NCBI GenBank assembly: GCA_024811115.1
Contig: JAKOGH010000642.1
Location: 1-22,917 of the forward strand
Direction: 5' to 3'
DNA: 22,917 bases
Source: Terana coerulea
Taxonomy: Eukaryota; Basidiomycota; Agaricomycetes; Polyporales; Phanerochaetaceae
A program made the position numbers and the translations under genes. Shown here piece after piece: positions 9,294 through 16,997 of the stretch (the first letter of the stretch is position 1; each line of letters begins with the position of its first letter). The notes under the pieces were generated by a model. That model worked only from the letters and a program-made list of their open reading frames with translations, had not been told where the DNA came from and did no database searches.

Positions 9294-9794
9294 ATGGCTG
9301 GAGGCGACTCGTGCCCTTGTATAGGACGACCTCATCACTTTTCCACGACTCGCGGGAGACCCATCTATCAGAAGCACGACGACAAGTGGTATTCGTGCCG
9401 CGACCCAAAGTGTGTTCACGCAGACACTAATCCAAGTGTCAAGTGTGGTACTTGCGCAGTGAGTTTAGAAACCAAGCGCAAATACTCCTCATACTACGTG
9501 CAAGCCGACGATACCAGTGTCAACCCACCTACTCCCGCAGTCATCCCTCAGCCGTTACCGGTTGACTTCCATTCCCCACGCGCTCCATCCCCTATCATCC
9601 CCGAATCCGAAGGCGAGAAGTCGTCGCCCAGTAAAGATAACGAGGACCACGACGACGGAGACGCCCTACTACCCGATCACACCGAGCGCGTCGAATTTTC
9701 GAGCATAGCCGACGCTATGGCTACCGCTACTCTAACTGCATCAGGCCTGAGACGGATACGACGATCCCTGTTCATGCGTCGACTCAAATCATAA
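9294..9794 (+). CDS. Extra Cys-containing ORF upstream of gag
   Basis: ATG 9294 opens an unbroken 166-codon frame ending at 9794, about 145 bp before the gag start and in another frame. The first 55 residues contain six Cys and several His (CPC, HH, SCRDPKC, VKCGTC), a pattern that could bind zinc. A Pro/Ser-rich stretch, an acidic run (DNEDHDDGD) and a basic tail (RRIRRSLFMRRLK) follow. It is the only long retroelement frame here without an interruption before the chromodomain part. The function is unknown; it could be an accessory protein, an N-terminal piece of Gag displaced by a frameshift, or part of a spliced leader. Confidence 0.45.
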   Translation: MAGGDSCPCIGRPHHFSTTRGRPIYQKHDDKWYSCRDPKCVHADTNPSVKCGTCAVSLETKRKYSSYYVQADDTSVNPPTPAVIPQPLPVDFHSPRAPSPIIPESEGEKSSPSKDNEDHDDGDALLPDHTERVEFSSIADAMATATLTASGLRRIRRSLFMRRLKS

Positions 9795-9939
9795 CATTGC
9801 TCGGAAATAAACTCATCTATTTCCACTTCCTGGGAGGCACAACTGCAACCAAGGAATGCGCCGAGCAGCCTTGTTCACACGCTAGCGGAAAACAACCTGC
9901 CAACGTTGTGGAATTCGTGGCCCAGGAGCTCGAGATGAG

Positions 9940-11055
9940 ATGAGTGGTGGCAAGCGACCGGAGAGCCCGCCGGCCGGAGGACCCTCCTTTGGAGGTAACG
10001 GCGGAGGCGGAGGCGGCAGCCCCGGAGGCGGAGGTCGAGGACATCGAGATCGCGACGATGATGACGACGATAACGAACGCGATCGCGATGGTCTGGCAAA
10101 CAAGCCGGACACCTTCGACGGAAGCCGGAAAGATTGGGAAGCCTGGTGGAAGCAAATCAGGCTGAACATCTTCGCCAACCATCATAAGAAGCTCCGATCG
10201 GATCGAGCGAAAATCACATTTGTCCTGTCATACATGCAGGGCGGATCAGCCGGAGAGTGGGCCGAGGCCTATCTCGAAAGCACTGATTTCGCACGAGCAG
10301 ATTGGGGTGTTTTCAAGAACGCCTGGTCAAGCAATTCTCGCATGACCGGCACTCAGACGCCTTGCAGAAGCTGAAGGAGCTGAAGCAGGGAAGCATGAGC
10401 GTTCGAGAGTTCAGAACGCGCTTGAGATGTACGCCCTCCCGCTGCAGGGTACGGCGCACTTCAGGAGCAGCTCGACGCGCAGTCAGTGATCCTCATTGAC
10501 TACCTCGACGAAGCTCTCCAGAAGCGAGTCCTCGATGCGGTCTGGAGTCGGGAAGACGTCCCAGCGGTACTCGGCGTACATGCGCATCGCCGAGAACGTG
10601 GACGAGAATCAGAGGAGGCACTACCAACGCCAGAAGAACCTCGGGGCAGTCAGTCCCACAAACCGGCTCCCAAGCCGCGAAACCCCAGTCAGGGCGCCGG
10701 CAGCGTCTTCACAGACCCAAGCGCCTCGACAAGATCGTCGAGATGGAACCGGCATAACCTACGGAGGGCCGGCCAACCAATGAACCTAGACAGAGCCCGA
10801 AAGGAAGGGCTTTGTTTCAATTGCCATCAGAAAGGACATTTGTCGCGCGACTGCCCCTGCCGAAGCAACCTCGTCAGGTGCGCTGGCGTCTCCACCGACC
10901 TTCCTGATGAGAAGGACGATAAGCCCAAGCCGTCGTCGGCTCAAGCTGATTCGTTCCCTGATGGAATGGAGGAACACATTCATCGCGTGGTCGAATCCTC
11001 ATTTATGAAACTTCTCAAGGGTTTTCAGGCGGCTCAAGCGAAAGCACAGACGTGA
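9940..11055 (+). pseudogene. gag (capsid and nucleocapsid), frameshifted
   Basis: ATG 9940 opens MSGGKRPESPPAGGPS with a Gly- and Asp/Arg-rich start. The capsid-like part follows (KPDTFDGSRKDWEAWWKQIR.., ..FVLSYMQGGSAGEWAEAYL). Near 10320 the homologous reading moves to the next frame (RLVKQFSHDRHSDALQKLKE), near 10425-10480 it moves again (ILIDYLDEALQKRVLDAVW), and near 10555-10790 it leaves and rejoins that frame. A CCHC zinc knuckle CFNCHQKGHLSRDC closes the nucleocapsid at about 10810-10855. The frame ends at 11055. Gag would form the particle that packages the element RNA. With at least three net frame changes this copy is broken as it stands, or the sequence contains base-calling indels. 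Confidence 0.85.
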
Positions 11056-14000
11056 AGAGCCTAGAATCATTTCTCGACTACTGTTGTACCATAGTGTTAG
11101 ACGAATCATCGCAATGTTATTCTGAAGGGGCGTCTGCTGAGCAGCGTGGCGGTTCAACACCGTGCTTAATTCCCCCGTTCATTACCAGAAAACACGCCTG
11201 CACCGAATAGTAGAGAAAGAACCTGTGCCAAAACCCAAATGGGTAAGAGAAGTTCCGTGGACTCCGGCGTGGATCCATCAGTGGACCACGTACGATGCCG
11301 AAGCGGCTGTTAAGATTCTGGAAGGATGGGTGCATGCAAAGCGTCGGGTAGATGCCACGCTAGCAAGCGCCCAAAATATTGCTTCTATGTCACGCAGACG
11401 AAGCAACTATATACCTTTCAGAATTAAAGAGTCGCCCGAGATACATCCGAGGCCGAAAAGGCAATCAGATTGATGTCCCAATGATCGTCACTACATTGGA
11501 CACCTCTGAATCCTTTTCGGTAAAAGCTCTGCTAGACTCCGGATGCACTGGATCTTCAATTGATCAGACATTTGTACAGGAACACGGCATTGCAACAACC
11601 AAATTGCCTGTTCCAATCCCAGTGTACAACGCCAACGGCAGTCATAATGTTGGCGGTCCGATCACAGAATGTGTCGATCTCAGAGTCAAGATTCAGGATC
11701 ACGTGGAGCGAATGTCATTCGCTGTCACCAATCTTGGGAATACGTCCATTTTCCTCGGTTATGAGTGGTTGGAATTACACAACCCATCAATCAACTGGAA
11801 AGATCGCACACTCCAGTTCGATAGATGTCCAACCACTTGTGATTACGTACAACGCCTAATTGGCATTGAGGATGACGAGCACGAAATCCCGAATGATCCG
11901 AAGGCTCATCTTGAGGAGGGGAACAAATCTTCGTTTTCGACTGGCAGCGCTACGTCGCAACAGGCGGCGCTCACATCCGCGCTAAAACCAATGTGGCTAT
12001 GGATCTGGCAATCGAAGAAAATGCAAAGAAAGCAAAGAAACCATTCGAGGAACTCGTCCCTGAGCACTATCACGAGTACAAGGACGTCTTTGCTAAAGAA
12101 AACTTCGATTCGCTACCAGAACGACGCCCGTGGGATCACGCGATCGAGCTAACGCCAGGCGCTACGCCAGTGGGAGGAAAATCGTATCCTCACACGCTAG
12201 ATGAACAGAAAGCGCTAGACAACTTCTTAGAAGAGAACCTTCGATCCGAACGTATCCGCCCTTCTAAGTCACTCTGGGCAGCTCCGTTCTTCTTTGTCAA
12301 GAAGAAGGATGGATCGCTTCGACCTGTATAGGACTACCGCAAGCTTAGCGATTTAACCATCAAAAATCGTTACCCACTTCCTTCGATCCAGGAACTGGTA
12401 GACAAGCTGAAAGGGTCCAAGTACTTCACGGTTAGACGTCAGATGGGGCTACAACAACATTCGGATCAAGGAAGGCGATGAAGAGAAAGTGGCGTTCATC
12501 ACAAACCGCGGACTCTTCGAACCCCTAGTCATGTTCTTCGGTCTCACCAATTCGCCAGCCACATTCCAGACAATGATGAACGACATCTTCCGAGATCTGA
12601 TCCAGGAAGGACACGTGATGATCTACATCGACGACATCATGATCTATACCAAGGATCTGGAAGAACATCGCCGCATTGTGCAACGAGTTCTGGACGTAAT
12701 GCGAGAACACCGGTTGTACCTCAAGGCAGAGAAGTGCGAATTCGAACGGCTTGAGATCGAATACCTCGGCATGATCATCTCCGAAGGACAAGTCCAGATG
12801 GATCCAGTCAAAGTAGAAGGCGTCAAGAAATGGCCGAAGCCCACGTGCAAACGGGACATTCAAGCGTTCTCGGCTTTACCAACTTCTACCGACGATTCAT
12901 CAAAGACTTCGGCAAGATCGCGAAGCCACTCACCTCCCTCACCGGTAATGCCACATTCGTATGGAATCCCGAGCAAGCCGAAGCCTTCGAAGAACTCAAG
13001 AACCGCATCTGTTCCGCCCCCAGTCCTAGCAATGCCCACGGACGAGGATAAGTTCCGAATTGAATGTGATGCTTCGGACTTCGCCCTACGGTGCAACCCT
13101 TGAGCAACACCAGGATGGCAAATGGAAGCCTGTCGCATTCCTCTCTAAAGCGTTCACAGCTACCGAGCGCAACTACGAGATCTACGATAAGGAACTCATG
13201 TCTATCATGTCGGCACTTAACGAATGGCGCCAGTACCTAATGGGCGCTCGGCAGGACTTCGAGATCTGGACAGATCACAAAGAACTTGGAGTACTTCCGG
13301 AAGCCGCAGAAGCTGAACCGACGGCAAGCACGTTGGTGTGCCGAACTTGCCGAGTATCACTTCCTGCTTCAACACAAACCCGGTCGGACCAACGGAAAGG
13401 CAGATGGACTCTCACGACAGGCTGGATATGAGAATGGAAAGGACGATAACGCAGACATTGTAGTATTAAAACCAGAACACTTTCGCGAACTATCTCTACG
13501 TAACATAGATCAGCACATGCTTGACGGACCAGCCACGGAATGGCTCGTAGATATCAAAAAGCACAAAGCCAATAAGGACAAAGTAGTTACGATAGCGCTA
13601 GCAAAGAAGGAAATGGACTGGAAGGAAGACGAAGAAGGATTGGTTACCTGGAAAGATCGTATCTACGTCCCCGTACATCGGAAACTTCGCGAACAGATCA
13701 TCAAGCATCACCACGACTCGTACCTCATCGGACATCCGGGCCAACACAAGACCCACGAGTTGATCACGCGCAACTACTGGTGGCCACGTATTCAGCGGAG
13801 ACATTAGGAAGTACGTCGAGGGATGTGTCGACTGTCAGAAGACCAAGGTTCACACCGGATCCAAACTCGGCCCGCTTCACCCGAACGAGATTGCCTCTCG
13901 ACCCTGGGAGATCATTTCTGTCGACAAAATTGGTCCACTCCCTCCGTCGCTAGGATTCGATGCTATCATTGTGATTGTCTGTATGTTCTCCAAACAGATA

Positions 14001-14500
14001 ATCTGCATCCCTCCACCATCGAGCTCAACGCTGGCAAGGATGGAGCAAAATCCTGCGTGACCATGTTGTCGCCCATCACGGCATTCCGCTAGGAAGATTG
14101 TTAGCGATCAAGGAGCAGAGTTCAAGAACGAGTATATATCTGAACTCTATAAGTCTCTGGGAATCGAAGCCAACGCATCCACGGCCTATCATCCGCAGAC
14201 CGACGGTCAGACGGAACGGATTAACACTGAAGTCGAACAGTACCTTCGGCTTTTCATCAACTACCGACAATCCGATTGGGCCGAATGGCTACCCCTCGCA
14301 TCATTCTCGTACAATAACAAAGTCAACAGCTCCACCGAACAAACTCCGTTCTTCGTCAACAAAGGCTATCACCCTAACTCCGGAAACGAACCCTACCGGG
14401 AGTAAGAAGGAAACCGTGAGAGACTTTGTAGATCAGATGAAATCAGTACGAGAGAAAACACAGGCAGCCATCGGATTAGCATAGGAGACGATGAAGCGCT
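11056..14500 (+). pseudogene. pol: protease, reverse transcriptase, RNase H, integrase (multiple frameshifts and stops)
   Basis: Protease: ALLDSGCTGSSID near 11525-11565, the aspartic DSG motif. Reverse transcriptase: about 12040-12880, with WAAPFFFVKKKDGSLRPV before a TAG at 12329-12331, then DYRKLSDLTIKNRYPLP, and MIYIDDIMIY as the catalytic YIDD. The frame shifts near 12440 and 12865. RNase H: about 13020-13300 (IECDASDFA, ERNYEIYDKELMSI), shifted near 13080 and 13290. Integrase: the zinc region HHDSYLIGHPGQHKTHELI..CVDCQKTK crosses a frame change near 13800. The catalytic core has SVDKIGPLP, SDQGAEFKNEY and TERINTEVEQYLR in different frames. A TAG lies at 14482-14484 where related elements usually have Gln. 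Order and motifs are those of Ty3/gypsy Pol; the product is not translatable in one piece. Confidence 0.9.
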
Positions 14501-14587
14501 TCCATGATCGACGGAAGGGAAGACACGTGAATACAAGCCGGAGACCTGGTATAGCTTGAAGGGACCAATATCACAACCGATCAACCA

Positions 14588-15111
14588 ATGAAGAAGCTCG
14601 ACAATAAGCGCTACGGCCCGTTTAAAGTTAAACAAAAACACGGCGCCTCCGCTACGAGCTTGAACTTCCCAAAGCATGGAGAAAGATCTATCCCACGGTC
14701 AATGAGATGTGGCTCTCATCGTTCCAAGAACCCTCCTTCGAATCCCAGGCACGTGAACCCGAGATACCCGATCTAATTGAAGGACAAGAAGAACATGAGG
14801 TCGAAGAGATCCTGGACGCTAAGTTAGACAAGGGAATTCTCAAATACAAGGTTCTATGGAAGCATGAAACCGGTCCGCGCAAGTACACATGGGAGCCGCG
14901 ATCCAACCTCACCCACTGTCAAGATCTCATTGATGCTTTCTACAAGCACGGTCGAGCCCCTCGTCCGTTGACTATTCGAATTCCCCCCATCGTGTTCGCC
15001 CCCAACGTCAATCAATTCATCGGACATATCGGTTCCAGACTTTACAATTGGGAAATAGGTCGTACAGATAGAGACGCCGAGTTCTATAGATCGCGCGGAC
15101 GTGATCCTTAG
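14588..15111 (+). pseudogene. Integrase C-terminus with chromodomain
   Basis: After a frame change near 14660 an open frame (14707-15111) runs MWLSSFQEP.. to the end of Pol. About 14797-14952 encodes a chromodomain: EVEEILDAKLDKGILKYKV, LWKHETGPRKYTWEPRSNL, DLIDAFYKHG. The aromatic and WEP positions of the family are present. Such chromodomains on chromovirus integrases bind histone marks and steer insertion. The tail after it (..RIPPIVFAPNVNQFIGHIG..) is longer than the domain needs. The frame ends 10 bp before the 3' LTR. Confidence 0.85.
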
Positions 15112-15121
15112 AGAGGGGTTA
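15109..15121 (+). other. Polypurine tract
   Basis: The purine-rich GAGAGGGGTTA stretch immediately precedes the TGTCA start of the 3' LTR, the expected position for the plus-strand primer. Confidence 0.65.
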
Positions 15122-15440
15122 TGTCATGAACTTCTGGGGCGTCTCTAGGGTATTCTTTTCATTTCCATTGTCTTCTACCCCTATCTATTGTTCTCTCATC
15201 AATACTCGTGGTTTCCGTATGTTTCTCTATTGTTCTGGACTGCTCTAGTACATACACAAGGATACCGGGTGGTACTGTACAGTTTAGGACTACGCATGTA
15301 TAAGTAGCTACCGTCTGCAACAGAGAAAGCCAGTCTCGAGCTGGTCTGTTCCCCAGCTAGCTACTCGGAGACTGCACCACTATTTCCGTCCCCAGTTGAG
15401 AGCGTCGCACCTGGTACAGGTGTACTAGTTGTTGTTGACA
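15122..15440 (+). repeat. 3' LTR of the chromovirus
   Basis: 319 bp, TGTCA..TGACA, nearly identical to the 5' LTR and followed directly by the CCTTT duplication at 15441-15445. It carries the same TATA-type promoter reading outward toward the tRNA gene. Confidence 0.95.
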
Positions 15441-16052
15441 CCTTTGCGATCAAATCCTCCATAGCTCCTCGACGACGCGTCCGTTCGTCGTAAAAATTAC
15501 ATGACCGTGTCTGCAAGTAGCATAAAAGGGTACGTTATGTATAGCAGAATTGCAAAAATTGTAATGCTTGAGCCTGTAGAAGCCAAATACCCACGACTGC
15601 TCCACACATCAAAGCTTTCTGTCCAAATTGGGAAAAGAAGTTTTGCGAATAACTCGTCGAGGTCTCCCATTATACCCATAATTTTGTCAGATTCAGATAG
15701 CCAGACATCGATAATAGATACCTTTGTGAAGTTCCGAAGGCTAACGGATGAGAACTCAATGAGCTACATTCCCGCAAAGTTGGTGTCTCTACGCGCGCTT
15801 AATAGGTCGGTGTCCCCGATTCAGATCTTGCACGCCTCTTGCGGCGCACGGTGCCCAACCCAGCGCCAGAGAAGGGCTCGGCCTGCGTGAGCCAATCAGA
15901 AACGACAATTCAACTAAGCGCTTTGGGCCGTCCAGGAGCGCTAGGGAGCGCCTGGATTCTGCGGGGGCTGATGCGGCTCTCCCGTGGAGCATCAGGCCTG
16001 GCCAAAAAATCTGAGGTGGCCTATCATTTCGTGTCCAGCTGGAAGCGGGTAG

Positions 16053-16060
16053 AAAAAAAA
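16053..16060 (-). terminator. Pol III terminator of tRNA-Lys
   Basis: Eight T residues on the minus strand begin 8 nt after the tRNA 3' end (acceptor stem ends at 16069). This is the standard RNA polymerase III stop signal. Confidence 0.85.
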
Positions 16061-16068
16061 CGCAATTA

Positions 16069-16172
16069 GCCCACCGCGGGGGTCGAACCCGCAGCCTTGT
16101 GATAACGTAAGCGCGCTTATGCCCGTGATTAACGTAAAAGTCACACGCTCTATCCGATTGAGCTAGGCAGGC
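16069..16172 (-). tRNA. tRNA-Lys (anticodon UUU) with a 31-nt intron
   Basis: Read on the minus strand, the acceptor strand GCCTGCC (16172-16166) pairs with GGTGGGC (16075-16069), allowing G-U pairs. The D arm is GCTC..GAGC. The anticodon stem TGTGA/TCACA encloses the loop CT-TTT-A-A. The T arm GCGGG-TTCGACC-CCCGC is perfect. The loop is interrupted after base 37 by a 31-nt intron (CGTTAATCACGGGC..ACGTT) containing the palindrome TAAGCGCGCTTA; this is the canonical position for eukaryotic tRNA introns. Mature length without intron is about 73 nt plus the discriminator base. Box A (TAGCTCAATCGG) and box B (GGTTCGACCCC) are intact, and a T8 terminator follows. The gene looks functional. It decodes AAA, and AAG by wobble. 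Confidence 0.95.
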
Positions 16173-16242
16173 TTGCATGGTGCATTCTTTGTGTATATTA
16201 TGTTCAACGTGCAAAGCGAAGGCCAAACCCCGCGGCTGTAAA

Positions 16243-16896
16243 TTAATCTGCGACCCCGTTCTCTTCGGTCTCCAAGTATAATCCATGCTGGACATTTTCG
16301 TCAATCTCGAGCTCTACAGTAGCAGAAACAGATTTCAACTCCCGCAACGTATGAATGTTCTCCGTGGTAAGCTTATTGGTCGATGACACTCAGGCTAGAA
16401 ACAGCTCGCCCATTCGTATCTAGGCCCCCAGTGCGTAATCAACTGAGGTGAGTATTCTTCCGCAGTGCTTCAACGTTTCGTGACATGCTTACTGCGCTAT
16501 ATCGGGTCATAGAGCTACCAGAGAGGGCATCTTCATGGACATGTAGCCAAGCCGCAATTCGAAACTGGAGTTTCGCCCACTACCGCTCGAGTCGTGCGGA
16601 CTCCGAGTTCTAGCGGACAAATAAGCGCTCGAGAAACGCTGTCGAATGTTTGTCCTAAGGCTTTCCTTTCCATATCGTGAGAAGGTTTTATGTGCTTTGA
16701 ATGAGGGTAGTCGTAAACTTACGGCCATGATATTGAGACAGAACGCAGCTCTCGGCAAAGACGTCACTTTGGTGGTCAAGAGTAATCGCTGGACACGGCG
16801 GACAATGGCGCGCAGGCTGTCCGGGCAATCAAAATCGGCCAGGGCCCCCGTTTCTTCCGTGCGGATCTCGCTCTCCTTCCCAGCAGAGATTCGGAG
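16243..16896 (-). pseudogene. Decayed, 5'-truncated gene of unknown function
   Basis: The exon 16896-16723 reads LRISAGKESEIRTEETGALA.. to ..RAAFCLNIMA and ends at a good donor. A 68-nt intron (16722-16655) leads to DKHSTAFLERLFVR and then in-frame TAG (16612-16610) and TAG (16582-16580), with coding-like sequence continuing on both sides (NSESARLER, WAKLQFRIAAWLHVHEDALS). A one-base shift near 16450 leads to DYALGA, TAG (16422-16420), IRMGELFLA, TGA (16392-16390) and VSSTNKLTTENIHTLRELK.. ending at TAA 16243. The last 70 residues look helical. There is no usable start, because the P450 gene lies just upstream. No domain is recognised. All four stops fit single C-to-T changes in CAG or CGA codons. 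Confidence 0.5.
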
Positions 16897-16997
16897 CTGA
16901 GTACCGCTGCAGATTGGTACTTATACTGGTGGGAGCCTCGACATCGACTTCCCCTATTCCATCATACTTCCCCTACATCACGGCACGGACCGTCTTC

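Larger units (their letters stand above)
8402..15440 (+). mobile_element. Ty3/gypsy chromovirus LTR retrotransposon (Tf1/sushi type), degenerate coding region
   Basis: It is complete in outline: 5' LTR 8402-8719, primer-binding site 8722-8732, an extra ORF, gag, protease, reverse transcriptase, RNase H, integrase, chromodomain, purine-rich tract, 3' LTR 15122-15440. Target duplication CCTTT is at 8397-8401 and 15441-15445. The LTRs begin TGTCA and end TGACA. The domain order (integrase last) and the C-terminal chromodomain place it among chromoviruses of Ty3/gypsy. The self-priming primer site points to the Tf1/sushi branch. The internal region has repeated single-base frameshifts and at least two in-frame TAG codons, so this copy as given cannot make a full polyprotein. 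Confidence 0.95.
8358..15841 (+). mobile_element. 440-bp MITE, copy B, interrupted by the LTR retrotransposon
   Basis: The left end CAAGAGGCGAGCGAAAGTCA.. starts at 8358; the right end closes with ..GCCTCTTG at 15841. Perfect 8-bp direct repeats CGGCGCAC lie immediately outside (8350-8357 and 15842-15849). Removing the retroelement and one copy of its CCTTT duplication leaves 440 bp, the same as copy A. The right inverted repeat is more worn than the left. The segment 15446-15800 is the reverse complement of 7230-7585 of copy A and shares the stretch around DELFAKLLFPIW. The retroelement entered 44 bp from the left end. Where copy A reads ..GACCTTTGCGATCAA.. undisturbed, copy B has the LTRs inserted, so copy A gives a close view of the empty site. 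Confidence 0.85.
8262..16041. mobile_element. Outer small inverted-repeat element (element D), split by nested insertions
   Basis: The left arm CAGCTGGACACGAAACAATA.. at 8262 is matched by the complement of the right arm CAGCTGGACACGAAATGATA.. at 16041. By eye 26 of the first 29 positions agree, including an exact 15-bp start and ATAGGCCAC. Without the material inserted between, the element would be about 0.29 kb: left arm 8262-8357, right arm 15850-16041. It therefore looks like a short non-autonomous element that later received MITE copy B. No clean target duplication is visible: the 8 bp outside the arms (CAGAGCGA and GAAGCGGG) do not match, so family and exact ends are uncertain. The right end is 11 bp from the Pol III terminator of the tRNA-Lys gene. 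Confidence 0.55.

Noticed and set aside
12525..12863. 112-codon minus-strand frame inside the reverse transcriptase
   Set aside because: Antisense shadow of the conserved YIDD region.
15789..16304. 171-codon minus-strand frame
   Set aside because: It runs through the tRNA-Lys gene, its intron and the element D arm; the composition is not protein-like.
16507..16779. 90-codon minus-strand frame upstream of the P450
   Set aside because: It reads straight through a good donor at 16722; the protein-like sequence continues in another frame after a 68-nt intron, so the frame is an intron read-through.
16914..16997. N-terminal extension of the P450
   Set aside because: It also begins with TTG; ATG 16998 places the membrane anchor at the very N-terminus as expected.
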